From JAOPZW01 sp963835295 (lineage in GTDB: Bacteria; Actinomycetota; Thermoleophilia; Solirubrobacterales; Solirubrobacteraceae): a stretch of 64,000 bases of DNA. Shown here piece by piece: positions 1 to 8,977 of the stretch (its first letter is position 1; every line of letters begins with the position of its first letter). The position numbers and the translations under genes were made by a program. The DNA lies in NCBI GenBank assembly GCA_963835295.1, contig CAWIEX010000012.1, positions 682,001 to 746,000 of the forward strand, written 5' to 3'. Under the pieces are notes generated by a model that worked only from the letters and a program-made list of their open reading frames with translations, ran no database searches and had not been told where the DNA came from.

Positions 1-515
1 CAGACCCACTCGTCGAAGCCCGTGCACCAGTGCTCGGGCCCGCTGATCAGCACCGCGCCCGGAGCCTCGAGGGCCGTACCCATCCCGTTCGTCCCGGTGG
101 CCCATTCCGACCAGCACGACCACGGCGCCATGTTGCTGTCGCGCGCGCGGCGCAGCGTCTCGCTGTCGCCTTGGACGGCCAGAATGCGGCCCGCGCCGTC
201 GGCGACGGTGACGACGCCGCCGAGGTTCTCGACCTCGCTGGAGATGGACGCCGCGGCGCCGCCGAGCTGGGCGAAGACGATCTCGTGCTCGAGCGTGTGC
301 TCGGAGGGGCCCTCGTCCTGTGCGGACGCCGCCGGTGCCTCACGCAGCCCAGGGTCGACGTGGTACTGCTCGCGACAGCGATACCAAGACGTGGCCACTT
401 CGGGTCTGACCCCCCGCACGCGCTCGTCGCCAGCGAGAAAGCGCTCGCGCGCTGCGGTCACCGCTTGGTACCGCTCCGCGTCGCTCCTGCGATGACGCCG
501 CGCGGTCTGGCTCAC
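1..515 (-). CDS. GAF-domain sensor/regulator, N-terminal part (runs off left edge)
   Basis: Reading the minus strand from a GTG at 515 gives about 171 residues with no stop before the window edge. An N-terminal helical segment carries the RPEVATSWYR signature common ahead of the GAF domain in AcoR-like regulators. It is followed by a GAF-type domain with motifs ENLGGVVTVADGAGR, WATGTNGMGTAL and PEHWCTGFDEW. GAF domains bind small ligands and control an output domain; that output domain is outside the window, so a sigma-54 activator, LuxR-type or other regulator are all possible. The start is inferred: GTG is the first plausible start after an in-frame TAG. Family assignment is from recognised motifs only. 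Confidence 0.75.
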   Translation of the reverse strand, partial: MSQTARRHRRSDAERYQAVTAARERFLAGDERVRGVRPEVATSWYRCREQYHVDPGLREAPAASAQDEGPSEHTLEHEIVFAQLGGAAASISSEVENLGGVVTVADGAGRILAVQGDSETLRRARDSNMAPWSCWSEWATGTNGMGTALEAPGAVLISGPEHWCTGFDEWV

Positions 516-647
516 GATGTGTAACTACCAACGGCCACAGGGCGCGTCAAGGGGGGTGTTCGAGAGGGGCTCGCCTGGGGCAGGCTCGTCAGCTTGCCCG
601 ACGGCGAGGCCAAGCGCAGCGGAAGGCCGAACAACGCCGACGGTTTG

Positions 648-1238
648 TCAGCCGTCGGCCCCGTCGACCGCGCGGAGGCCCGGCCCGGCGTCCGACGCGG
701 GCTCGTCGAGCTCCGCGGACAGCGCCTCGCTCTCGAATCCGGCGAGCGCCTCCTCGCACGACGCGACGGCGGCGGCCGCCTCCTCGCCGCCGGGCGCTTC
801 GAAGTAGTCGCGCGCGCGGATCGCGGCGAGCCATTTCTGATGGCGGGCGAGGTCGGCGTCGGACTCCTCGAGCTCGGTGTACATGGCCCGGCCGCGGCGG
901 CGCTCCGACTGAAGCTCCTCGTGGAACTGCTGCGTGCTCCCGACCACCTCGCGGTATTCATCGGTCCGCTCGCGCTGGATGGCATCGATGACCGCCGCCT
1001 CCTGCCTGGAGTCCGTCAGGCTGATGCGAAGCATCTCGCCGTGGCCACCCTCGGCGCGCAGGCGTGTGACGAGCCGGGTCACGGCGCGCGTGGTCTTCGG
1101 CGTCGCGGGCAGCAGGCACACGGACTGCTGCAGGTAGTGGGCACCGAGGCTGCGCAGATTGCGCCACGCGTAGACGCGCAGGGTCGATGAGCCCCCGGCC
1201 GGGGTGGAGACGGTGATCAGCAACCAGTCACGCGCCAC
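648..1238 (-). CDS. ChrB N-terminal domain protein (chromate resistance-associated)
   Basis: A 196-residue protein from a GTG start just before RDWLLITVSTPAG. The N-terminal half matches the ChrB_N pattern: a WLL beta strand, then RVYAWRNLRSLGA and a QSVCLLPATP strand. The C-terminal half is a charged helical region rich in Glu/Arg with a possible coiled coil. ChrB proteins are associated with chromate resistance, often as regulators beside the ChrA transporter. No ChrA lies nearby; the divergent neighbour is a P-type cation ATPase. The open frame continues upstream to an ATG at 1364, but that would overlap the divergent ATPase start, so the shorter form is preferred. Function beyond the family name is inference. 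Confidence 0.65.
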   Translation of the reverse strand: MARDWLLITVSTPAGGSSTLRVYAWRNLRSLGAHYLQQSVCLLPATPKTTRAVTRLVTRLRAEGGHGEMLRISLTDSRQEAAVIDAIQRERTDEYREVVGSTQQFHEELQSERRRGRAMYTELEESDADLARHQKWLAAIRARDYFEAPGGEEAAAAVASCEEALAGFESEALSAELDEPASDAGPGLRAVDGADG

Positions 1239-1304
1239 GCGCGACCATGATTTCAGACGAGCAACATCGTCTTCGGGTTCCGCCACAGACGTATCATTCG
1301 TTGC

Positions 1305-3827
1305 ATGGCGAGCGCAACGCCCGCGTCGCGTAGCACCGACCGGGCGCCCGTCGTCCCGGTCCATGCAGAGCCGCTGACTGTCCTGTGGGAGCGGACGGGC
1401 AGTCGCCCGGGCGGCCTGACGGCCGAGGAGGTCAGGCAGCGCCGCGGCACGGCGGCTGTGCGCACCGAAGGCAGCCGGACCGTGGCGATTCTCGGGGAGC
1501 TGGTCGAGTCGGTCGTCGAGCCCCTTCAGCTGCTGCTGGTCGTGGTCGGCGTGCTTTCGGCGATCTTCGGGGAGCTGCGCGACGCGATCGCGATCTTCGC
1601 GATCATCGCGCTGGTCAGCGCCGTCGAGGCGATCTCCGAGGTCCGAGCGAAGCGCGCGCTGCGGGCGTTGCGCGACCTGAGCGCCCCGAACGCGCTCGTT
1701 CGGCGGGACAGCGCCGTGGCCGCAGTCCCGGTCGACGCGGTCGTCATCGGCGACGTGCTGCTCGTCGAGGCCGGCAGCGTCGTCGCCGCCGACGCCCGCG
1801 TCGTCGAGGCCGACGGCCTAGCCACCGACGAGTCCAGGCTGACGGGCGAGCCTGTGGCGGCCGCCAAGGGGCCCGAGCCGGTCGATGCCGACGCGCCGCT
1901 CGCCGAGCGGTCCTCGCTGGTCCACGCCGGCAGCGCCGTGGTCGCCGGCGCCGGCGAGGGCGTCGTCATCGCGGTCGGCGCCGAGACCGAGATCGGCCGC
2001 CTCGGCCGGCTCGTCGCAGAGGCCCGGGAGCCGCCCACGCCGCTCCAGCGCGCCATGGCCGAACTGGCACGCGCGGCCCTCATCGTGGCGGTGACCGCCT
2101 GCGTTGTCGTGCCGCTCATCGGCGTGCTCCGCGGCCAGCCCGCACGCGAGATGCTGCTCGACGGGCTGACGCTCGCGTTCGCCACGATCCCCGAGGAGCT
2201 GCCGATCCTCGTGACCGTACTCGTGGCGATCGGCGGCCTGCGCCTGGCGCAGGACGGCGTGCTCCTGCGCCGGCTGCGCGCGGCCGAGGCCGTCGGCGCG
2301 ATGACCGTCCTGCTCGCCGACAAGACCGGGACGCTGACCGAGAACCGGCTTGAGATCGAGCACATCGACGGCGACCGCGAGCGCGTGCTGACCGTGGCGG
2401 CCGCGGCCCACGGGGCGGCCGCCGCGCAGGACCCGGTCGATCGCGCGCTCGCGGACGCCGCCGCGGAGCGAGCGTCGAGCGAGAGCGTGGGCCGGTATCC
2501 GTTCGATCCGGTGCGCAAGCGCGAGAGCGCCGTGTGGCGCGATTCCGGCGGCGCGTGGGTGGCCGCGAAGGGGGCACCGGAGGCCGTGCTCGACGCTTGC
2601 GCCGTGACCGAGACGGAACGGGCGTCCGTGCTCGCGCGCGTTGCGGAACTCGCGCAGGACGGGCTGCGGGTCATCGCCGTGGCCGAGCGCCACGACGCCG
2701 GGGTTCCCCGGGATGCCGCGCACGCCGAGGGCCAGCTCACGTTCGTGGGGCTGGCCGCGTTCCGCGATCCGTTGCGCCCCGGCGTGCGCGATGCCGTGGC
2801 CGAGCTCGCCCACGCGGGCGTGCGGACGATCGTCGTCAGCGGCGATCACCCCGCCACGGTCGCCGCAGCCGCCCGGGAGGCCGGAGTCGACGCACCCGAG
2901 GTGCTGCACGGTGGCGCGGCACTCGACGCGCTCGACGACGACGAGCTCGCCGAGCGGCTGCGCGGCGAGGCCGTCATCGCCCGGGCCACGCCCGAGGACA
3001 AGCTGCGGCTCGTCCGGCTTCTCCAGGACCGCGGAGGGGCGGTCGCCGTCACCGGCGATGGCGTCAACGACGCGCCGGCACTCGCCGCGGCGAACGTCGG
3101 CATCGCCATGGGCGCTCGCGGGACCGATCTCGCCCGCGAGGCGTCCGATCTCGTGCTCGTCGACGACGCCTACCCGACGATCGTCGGCGCCGTGGCGAGC
3201 GGTCGCGGGCTGGCCTCGCAGCTGCGGCGCGCGGTCGCCTTCTACCTCGGGGCCAAGATCGCGCTCGTAGTGGTCGTCGCCATGCCGCTGGTCCTGGGCC
3301 TGCCGGCCCCGTTCCACCCGGTCCACATCGTCATCCTGGAGCTGTTCATGGATGTCGGCGCGTCGGTGGCCTTCGTCTCCGAGCCGCCGGCGCCGGGCGC
3401 GATGGACCGTCCCCCGCGCGATCCCGCGCGCCGGTTCCTCGACGACACGCAGCTGTCCGCGATCGGGCTCACGGCCGTCGCGCTCACGGCCGCCGTGCTC
3501 CCCACGTTCCTCATCGTGCATGAGCGATGGGGCACCGACATGGCGATCGCGGCCGCCGTGGCCGGGTGGCTCGTCGCGAACGTGGCGATCGCGTGGACCC
3601 TACGCGCCCGTCCAGCTCTGGCATGGCGGCGCAACGTCGGCTTCCCCGCGTGGGCGCTGGTCGCCGTCGCCAGCGCGGCAGTGCTGTCCCTCACCTCGGC
3701 CGGGGCCACGCTCGGCGTCGACCCGCTCACCGCCGGGGCGGCCCGCGTCACGGTCGGCGTCGCAGCGGTCGGGGTCGCGATCGCCGCCGCCGGACGCGTG
3801 GCGCTGTCGCTCTCCCGCCGTCTCTGA
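1305..3827 (+). CDS. Cation-transporting P-type ATPase (P2/IIA-like)
   Basis: An 840-residue P-type ATPase. In order I see an N-terminal cation-ATPase segment, TM1-TM2 (about 62-100), an actuator domain with the TGEPV loop (the family TGES site), TM3-TM4 with IPEELPILVTVL, the phosphorylation motif DKTGTLT (Asp about 339), the nucleotide-binding domain with KGAPE, the hinge TGDGVNDAP (about 583) and four to six C-terminal TM helices. There is no N-terminal heavy-metal-binding CxxC domain, so a Ca2+/Mn2+/monovalent-cation pump of the P2 type is more likely than a copper or zinc exporter. It would couple ATP hydrolysis to cation export at the cytoplasmic membrane. It is divergent from the ChrB-like gene. 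The exact ion cannot be read from sequence. Confidence 0.9.
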   Translation: MASATPASRSTDRAPVVPVHAEPLTVLWERTGSRPGGLTAEEVRQRRGTAAVRTEGSRTVAILGELVESVVEPLQLLLVVVGVLSAIFGELRDAIAIFAIIALVSAVEAISEVRAKRALRALRDLSAPNALVRRDSAVAAVPVDAVVIGDVLLVEAGSVVAADARVVEADGLATDESRLTGEPVAAAKGPEPVDADAPLAERSSLVHAGSAVVAGAGEGVVIAVGAETEIGRLGRLVAEAREPPTPLQRAMAELARAALIVAVTACVVVPLIGVLRGQPAREMLLDGLTLAFATIPEELPILVTVLVAIGGLRLAQDGVLLRRLRAAEAVGAMTVLLADKTGTLTENRLEIEHIDGDRERVLTVAAAAHGAAAAQDPVDRALADAAAERASSESVGRYPFDPVRKRESAVWRDSGGAWVAAKGAPEAVLDACAVTETERASVLARVAELAQDGLRVIAVAERHDAGVPRDAAHAEGQLTFVGLAAFRDPLRPGVRDAVAELAHAGVRTIVVSGDHPATVAAAAREAGVDAPEVLHGGAALDALDDDELAERLRGEAVIARATPEDKLRLVRLLQDRGGAVAVTGDGVNDAPALAAANVGIAMGARGTDLAREASDLVLVDDAYPTIVGAVASGRGLASQLRRAVAFYLGAKIALVVVVAMPLVLGLPAPFHPVHIVILELFMDVGASVAFVSEPPAPGAMDRPPRDPARRFLDDTQLSAIGLTAVALTAAVLPTFLIVHERWGTDMAIAAAVAGWLVANVAIAWTLRARPALAWRRNVGFPAWALVAVASAAVLSLTSAGATLGVDPLTAGAARVTVGVAAVGVAIAAAGRVALSLSRRL

Positions 3828-3846
3828 TCGGCGCCGACGTCACGCG

Positions 3847-4167
3847 TCAGCGCGTTTTCTCCTCCTCAATCTCGCGTGGCGGCCCCGTACTGCTCGTCGC
3901 TGACGTGCTCGCCCAGGTCACCGGGCTGCCGCTCTCGTCGTTGCTCTGCATGGCGACGTGGGCCATGAAGCGGTTCGGGGCGGCCCCGTGCCAGTGGTTC
4001 TCGCCGGGCTCGAAGAAGACGCGGTCGCCGGGCCGGATGACCTCGATCGGGCCGCCTCCGCGCCGGCAGAGGCCGACGCCCTCGGTGACGAAGAAGCCGC
4101 GGCTGTCGCGGCGCGGCAGGCCAGAGGCCTCGTCCGGGGCCCACGTGAGCTTGACCAGCTCCGGCAT
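3847..4167 (-). pseudogene. Degenerate cupin-domain protein
   Basis: The 106-residue frame from ATG 4167 matches the second half of a small cupin: VTEGVG, GGPIEVIRPGDRVFFEP and HWHGAAP strands. Two things are wrong. The usual metal-binding HxH segment of the first cupin motif is absent, replaced by WAPDEASGLPRRDSRG. Near the 3' end the expected TWxEHVSDEQY ending is found one frame over (GEHVSDEQYGAATRD, stop at 3866), so the listed frame ends in an unrelated tail. A TATAAT box lies upstream on the minus strand (4199-4194). I read it as a decayed gene; a sequencing indel could explain only the 3' shift. Confidence 0.6.
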
Positions 4168-4258
4168 CTAGTCAAGGTTACCAAATAAGCTTGATTATAA
4201 GAGCCGCGTCCTCCAGCTGTCCTGCCTGCCCGCGGACAGGCGCGAGCCTGCCTGACGG

Positions 4259-5069
4259 TCAGCCGAGGCGACCCGCTTCGCGTGCCGTGAGATGTCCGAC
4301 CTCGACGAGCCACCGAACGGTGTCGACGAGGGTCTCCTGCAATGGCCGGGGCTCGAGGGCGAGCTCGCTTCGCGTCTTCGAGTCGTCGCAGCGGGCGGCG
4401 CAGTTCATGACCCAGATCCCCTCGCCGTCCCACGGCAGGCGCGTCCTCATCCCGCGCTGCGCGAGGTCGGCCGCACGGCCGAAGCCGGCCAGGAACCAGG
4501 GCGGGAAGGTCGCGAAGGGGATGCGCCTCCCGGTGAGGCCGGCGAGCGTGCGGATGAGGTCGGGCATCGAGATGTAGTGCCCGGCGACCAGGTAGCGCCG
4601 GGGCCCAGGCCGGGCATCATCACTGCGGCGAGCACCGCCGCGACGTCGCGGACGTCGGCGATGTGCATTCCGCCGGGCATGACGATGGGGTAGCGCCTCC
4701 TCAGCACGTCCCGTGCGCGTGTCACGCCTTCGCCGAGGTGCGGGTCGTGCGGCCCCCACACCGCGGCCGGCATCACGCTCACGACCGGCGCTCCCAGCTC
4801 CTGGTACCTGCGGGCCACCCGCTCGGAGTCCGCCTTCGAACGGCAGTAGGGCCCGCGCGCTCCACGGCGACGGGATCGGTCACGTCGCCGGTCACGGTCT
4901 CGGCCCGGTCAGCCCCTAGCGGTGCAAGCGCGCGCGGGACGCCTTCGGGCGCCCTCGCCAGCACTCGGATCCGATGCCCGGCTTGGGCGAGGGCCGCGAT
5001 CGCGTGCGAGCCCACGTATCCCGTTCCTCCGGTAACGAGCACGAGCAGGCTCGTTCGACGTCCGCTCAC
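4259..5069 (-). pseudogene. NAD(P)-dependent epimerase/dehydratase, deleted and frameshifted
   Basis: Three minus-strand frames in succession spell one extended SDR protein. From GTG 5069: a Rossmann start VLVTGGTGYVGSHAIAAL and TGDVTDPVAVERA. Then, one frame over from about 4850: GPYCRSKADSER (the YxxxK catalytic pair), GPHDPHLGEG and HIADVRDVAAV. Then a third frame from about 4600: RRYLVAGHYISMPDLIRTL and TGRRIPFATFP to a stop at 4259. Compared with the family (about 300 residues), some 80 residues between the cofactor domain and the YxxxK motif are missing, so this is an internal deletion plus frameshifts. The product is very unlikely to be active. Confidence 0.75.
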
Positions 5070-5077
5070 GCGCTCAC

Positions 5078-5479
5078 TCAGGCCGTCTGGATCAGGCCCA
5101 CCGCCAGCGTGACGAGAGCCGCCGCGATGAGGACTCCGCCGGCTCGTGTGAGCCTGGTGCCGGCCGATGGGGCGCCCGGTCGGCCCAGGGCCAGATGCAG
5201 GAAGAACCCGCCCGACTGGGCCAGGACGCCGGCCAGCAGGACGCCGCCGACGATCCACTCCAGCGCGTCGGAGAAGTCGGCGCGTGGCAGGTAGAGCAGG
5301 TAGACGAGCGAGAGCACGAGCAGGACCCCGGCGTGGGCGTGGCCGGCGCGGAAGAAGCCCTTCTGCCAGTCCGACAGGCCCTCGCGGCCGGTCAGGAACC
5401 CGAGCAGGGCCGAGCCACCGAATTCGACCGTGACGAGCGAGAGGACCGCCACGATGGGGAGGACGTTCGTAGGTTCCAA
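5078..5479 (-). CDS. Small four-helix integral membrane protein
   Basis: A 133-residue protein with about four hydrophobic segments (roughly 8-27, 45-64, 75-95, 110-130). Polar loops include GREGLSDWQKGFFRAGHAHAG and LYLPRADFSDALEW. The conserved-looking FRAGHAHAG motif sits at the start of the second helix. I do not recognise a characterised family. It lies between the decayed epimerase and the truncated RibD-like gene on the same strand. ATG at 5479 is the first start in the frame. Location in the cytoplasmic membrane is inferred from hydrophobicity only. Confidence 0.6.
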   Translation of the reverse strand: MEPTNVLPIVAVLSLVTVEFGGSALLGFLTGREGLSDWQKGFFRAGHAHAGVLLVLSLVYLLYLPRADFSDALEWIVGGVLLAGVLAQSGGFFLHLALGRPGAPSAGTRLTRAGGVLIAAALVTLAVGLIQTA

Positions 5480-5504
5480 CCGAATCCGCTCCCGCCGGTC
5501 GCCT

Positions 5505-5927
5505 TCAGCCGGCCGCGTGGTACGTCAGCGCGACGACGCCCGAGTCGAACGACCGTGTGTCGACGAGCTTCAGAGCGACCGGTGCGCCGGCTCCCTCGAA
5601 GAGGCGCTTGCCCGAACCCACGGCGATCGGATGGACCAGTATCCGGATCTCATCGATCAGGTCATGCTCCACCAGCGTCTTGGCCAGCGCGCCGCTGCCG
5701 CCGATCAGGATGTCGTTGCCGCGTTGCTGCTCGAGGCTCGAGACCACGCCGGGGACGTTCTCGCGGATGACCGTGGAGTTGTTCCATTCGGCCGCCTCGA
5801 GGGGGGTCGACGCGACGTACTTCGGAGGCGTGTTCATCTTCACTGCGAACTCAGCTCCGGGCACAGCGTCGCGATCAGCCCAGCCAGCACAACGGTCATC
5901 GAGCTCTCCCTTGTTTGGGGTGCCCAT
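5505..5927 (-). pseudogene. RibD C-terminal / dihydrofolate reductase-like protein, N-terminally truncated
   Basis: From ATG 5927 the frame gives 140 residues that fit the second two thirds of a RibD-C/DHFR-like protein: EFAVKMNTPPKYVAS, EWNNSTVI, DILIGGSGALAKTLVEHDL, DEIRILVHPIAVGSGKRLF and a C-terminal GVVALTYHAAG strand. Intact relatives are about 185-200 residues and begin with a first strand of the type SLDGYIA, as in the complete homologue at 46049. That N-terminal NADPH-binding part is missing here. The sequence upstream of TPPKYVAS does not restore it in another frame that I can see. Probably a gene remnant lying downstream of an ArsR-type regulator. Confidence 0.6.
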
Positions 5928-6010
5928 GGATAGCTGCGCTGTGACTGCCGTGGCAACGCTTTCGTGCGTGCACGAAAGGCGAAGTAGCGCTCCGGGGTCC
6001 TCCGTTGGAG

Positions 6011-7002
6011 CTACACGGCGGCGGCTGGCTCGCACCCGCCGCGGACCATGGCGTCGCCGAGCGATGTTCGCGAGTAGATCACGTGCAGACCCACGCGCGT
6101 CCTGCGGACGAGACCGCCGTTTCTGAGTACGGCGAGGTGGTCGGCGACGTTGCCTGGGGAGCGGCGCAGGTAGATCGCGAGCAAGGTGGTGTGCATCGGC
6201 TCGCTCAGGGCCTCGAGGATCTGCGCGCCGTGCCGATGAGGCGCCCCAGCTCGCCATGCTGCTCGGGCGGGGCCGTGGCCCACGCCGTCTCGAGGCCGCG
6301 CGCGGGGTAGTGGATCGTGAGCGGTGACCCCGGCGGCGAGCGCAGCGTCGCGGCACGCGGCCAGATGAACACGGAGGGCACGAGGAGGATGCCCGCGTCG
6401 TCGAGGCGGCGACGGTTGCCCGTGTGGCGCACGCGTGGGTGGGGCCCGTCGAGCTCGAGCGCTGGAGCGACGTCCTGCAGAACGGCGGCGAGGCCGTTGC
6501 GGGCCAGCGCCCGCGACTGGTAGAGGATGTCGCGCTCGAGGGAAGCTCGAATGGTGGGCCACGATGCCTGGACCAAGCCGGCCCAGGCCGCGGCGAGCAG
6601 GTCGGCGAGCCGTTCGGCGATGCCGTGCGCCCGGAGCGCCCGCTCCACGTCGGCCGCGACTGGGCCATCGGCCCGCAGGCAACGGTCGATCTCGGCATGG
6701 GCCTGCTCGGCAGGGGTCGCGCGAATCCGTTCGATCTCGCCGCCGATCTGCGCCATCGGGCCCTTGGGCGTGGGCCGCAGGAAGTCCGGCGTCGCGCCGT
6801 GGGCGCGCGTCAGTGCGAACAACGGCCGCAGATCGTGCGCCTGGGCGATCCGCTGCACTCCGGCTCGGTGCTCGCGCAGCCAGTCGACGTGGGCTGCTCG
6901 TGCCTCGGGGTTGGCGATCGCGCGTGCCACCTCGATGACCTCGCGGACCGGCGAGATCGCGAAGCGGGAACGGAGGAGGTCGGCGACAGAGAGTTCGAGC
7001 AT
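6011..7002 (-). pseudogene. ArsR-type winged-helix regulator, split by a frameshift
   Basis: The N-terminal domain (from ATG 7002, MLELSVADLLRSRFAISP) reads as the long sensor region found in a family of actinobacterial ArsR-like regulators. The C-terminal winged helix is in a different frame: AQILEALSEPMHTTLLA, GNVADHLAVLRNGGLV and VIYSRTSLG to a stop at 6011. The switch is near 6225, where LIGTAR meets QILEAL. A loss of one GC dinucleotide in a gcgcgc tract would explain it. Without the helix-turn-helix the protein could not bind DNA, so this is either a recent pseudogene or a sequence error. Its likely operators lie directly upstream (7016-7055). Confidence 0.7.
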
Positions 7003-7015
7003 TGGCGAAGGGTAT

Positions 7016-7055
7016 TTAGTGACCACTAACTAATATCGAAGTTAGTGGTCACTAA
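7016..7055. promoter_or_regulatory. Double palindromic operator TTAGTGnnCACTAA
   Basis: TTAGTGACCACTAA (7016-7029) and TTAGTGGTCACTAA (7042-7055) are two 14-bp palindromic sites 26 bp apart, centre to centre. They are also inverted copies of each other, so a 15-bp arm at 7016-7030 pairs perfectly with 7041-7055 around an AT-rich 10-bp spacer. The stretch is strikingly AT-rich for this DNA and lies just upstream of the ArsR-like regulator start (7002). This fits a dimeric regulator binding twice in the promoter, most simply autoregulation. The regulator assignment is inference. Confidence 0.65.
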
Positions 7056-7241
7056 GTGGCGTGTCAAGGCGCTGCACAGGCATTCGACCGAGGCAGCCGC
7101 GAGACGCCGGCCTGCCACACCGTGGGGCTTCGTGCTGGCGCTCTTCGACCCGGGAGTCAGGCGTGATAGCGGCGCCGGCCCGAGCGAGCTCGGCGGCAGG
7201 TCGCGATGCTCCGGACATGCTGCGGCGCAAGAATGGCCGCG

Positions 7242-8051
7242 ATGGACACGGATCCGTTCTGGGAGTTCGAGCGCGCAGGCTGGGAGCGCGCTGCCGCTCG
7301 TTACGAGGAGTGCTGGACCGACACCGCCCTCTTCGTCGGCCCGCTGCTCGACGCCGTTGCGCCACGTCGCGGCTCGCGACTGCTCGACATCGCCTGCGGG
7401 CCCGGTTACGTCTCGGAGGCGGCGGCGCTACGGGGCGCGCGCCCGGTCGGGGTCGACGTTGCCGAGGCGATGGTCGAGCGAGCACGCCGACGCTGTCCGG
7501 GCCTCAGCTTCGTCGTGGGCGACGCTCTCCACCTGCCATTCCCGGACACCTCCTTCGACGCAGTCACCATGAACTTCGGGATCCTGCACATCTCACGTCC
7601 GCAGGCCGCCCTGGCCGAGGCCGGCCGCGTCCTGGCGGCGGGCGGACGATTCGCCTTCACGACATGGGTGGCGGAGGGCAACGCCCAGGACGAGATCACT
7701 GCCGCCGCCGTGAGCGCGCACGGAGTCGCGGTGGAGGTTTCGGAGGGCCCGAGCTACTACGTGCTCTCCGATCTCGACGACTGCCGTCGCGCCCTCACCG
7801 ACGCGGGGTTCGATCCGGACTCTGTCCGCGCGGAGACCGTGACGGTGCAGTGGCGTATCCCCAGCCCGGACCGGCTCTTCGACGCCCAGCTGCACGCGGG
7901 TGTCCGCACCGCGGCGGTCCTGCAAGCCCAGCCGGCTGATCGGCTGGAAGCGATCCGAGCGGCGATGGCCGCCGGCGTGCGCCGGTACGCAGACGGCGAC
8001 GAGTTCGCGTTACCGATCGCCGCGCGCGTGATCGCAGCGACCGCGCAGTGA
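7242..8051 (+). CDS. Class I SAM-dependent methyltransferase
   Basis: A 269-residue methyltransferase. Motif I is LLDIACGPGYVSEAA, followed by the acidic strand end VGVDVAEAMVERA, then GDALHLPFPDTSFDAV and a post-motif AGRVLAAGGRFAFTTW. This is the UbiE/Methyltransf_11 fold that moves a methyl group from S-adenosylmethionine to a small molecule or protein. The start MDTDPFWEFERAGWERAA at 7242 is chosen because family members begin shortly before such a segment; ATGs at 7206 and 7233 are also in frame. The substrate is unknown. It stands alone between the operator region and a Crp-like regulator. Confidence 0.8.
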   Translation: MDTDPFWEFERAGWERAAARYEECWTDTALFVGPLLDAVAPRRGSRLLDIACGPGYVSEAAALRGARPVGVDVAEAMVERARRRCPGLSFVVGDALHLPFPDTSFDAVTMNFGILHISRPQAALAEAGRVLAAGGRFAFTTWVAEGNAQDEITAAAVSAHGVAVEVSEGPSYYVLSDLDDCRRALTDAGFDPDSVRAETVTVQWRIPSPDRLFDAQLHAGVRTAAVLQAQPADRLEAIRAAMAAGVRRYADGDEFALPIAARVIAATAQ

Positions 8052-8159
8052 CATTCCGCGTGGGTCGGGAGCGGTTGGGCGCTTTCTCATGCCCAGCCAG
8101 TGGGCCGGGCCGGCGCGGACGCACGTAAGGCCGCGTCCTTGCGATGCGCCAAGGGGACC

Positions 8160-8912
8160 ATGGCCGTCCGCTTCGCCGGTGCCGTGTCGCTGTTCGAGGT
8201 CGACCCCGATCTGATCGAGCACGTCGATGCGCGTCAGGCCGCCATCGCCAGTTCGCGCGCCATCGCGCGCGTCAGGACCCTGCGCCCGGGCGACCGCGAT
8301 CCCTGGAGCTTCATCGAGAGCCCGAACCTTCATCTCGGGGTGCTGGTCATCGACGGGCTGCTCACCTGCAACATCACTCTACTCGGGCGGACCACGATGG
8401 AGCTCATCGGCGGTGGAGACGTCCTGCGGCCCTGGGACGACGCTGGGGAGCGCCCATCGGTCCCGATGACGGTCGGCTGGACCGTGCACGCCCCGACGCG
8501 AGTGGCGCTGCTCGACGAGCGCCTCCCCGAGCGCGTCGCCGCGTGGCCCGCGATCGCCACGGCGCTGGTCAAGCGCAGCGTGCGCAGGGCGCAGTGGCTG
8601 GAGAACCACCTCGCGATCCTCGAGAACCCCCGCGTCGACGTCCGCCTGCTGCTGCTGTTCTGGCAGCTCGCCGACCGCTGGGGGACCGTCGGCCCCGAGG
8701 GCGTCACCGTCCCGCTGCGACTCACGCACAACACGCTCGGGCGGCTGGTCCGCGCGCAGCGACCGTCGATCACCGCGAGCCTGCACGAGATGGCCAGGCG
8801 CCGCGTCGTCGACCGTCGCGGCGACGGAACCTGGCTGCTGCGTGGCGAGCCGTCGCGGCAGCTGCAGCTGCTGCTCGACGATTCCGGCCACGACGCGGCG
8901 GCGTCTCGGTAG
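8160..8912 (+). CDS. Crp/Fnr-type transcriptional regulator
   Basis: A 250-residue protein from ATG 8160 (MAVRFAGAVSLFEVDPDL). Residues about 50-130 resemble a cyclic-nucleotide-binding beta barrel (WSFIESPNLHLGVLVIDG, GRTTMELIGGGDVLRPWD). A long central helix follows (about 150-175). The C-terminal winged helix includes LRLTHNTLGRLVRAQRPSITASL and MARRRVVDRRGDGTWLL. No cysteine cluster for an Fe-S cofactor is visible, so it is Crp-like rather than Fnr-like. It sits immediately upstream of the diheme cytochrome c and the cytochrome c maturation operon, so control of respiration genes is an attractive but untested idea. The upstream extension to 8100 is possible but lacks family similarity. 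Confidence 0.7.
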   Translation: MAVRFAGAVSLFEVDPDLIEHVDARQAAIASSRAIARVRTLRPGDRDPWSFIESPNLHLGVLVIDGLLTCNITLLGRTTMELIGGGDVLRPWDDAGERPSVPMTVGWTVHAPTRVALLDERLPERVAAWPAIATALVKRSVRRAQWLENHLAILENPRVDVRLLLLFWQLADRWGTVGPEGVTVPLRLTHNTLGRLVRAQRPSITASLHEMARRRVVDRRGDGTWLLRGEPSRQLQLLLDDSGHDAAASR

Positions 8913-8977
8913 CGGCGCCGGCGCGTCGGTCAGCTGCGCTACCTCCGTGGTTGTCGCCCGCCCGACCAGCTGTTTGA

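Noticed and set aside
5505..6698. One 397-codon protein joining the RibD-like fragment to upstream sequence
   Set aside because: The upstream part is antisense-frame noise over the ArsR-like gene. Only the last 140 codons have family similarity.
7045..7939. Several open frames between the operator and the methyltransferase
   Set aside because: They overlap the methyltransferase in other frames and lack domains; the 7056-7241 gap holds no gene I can support.
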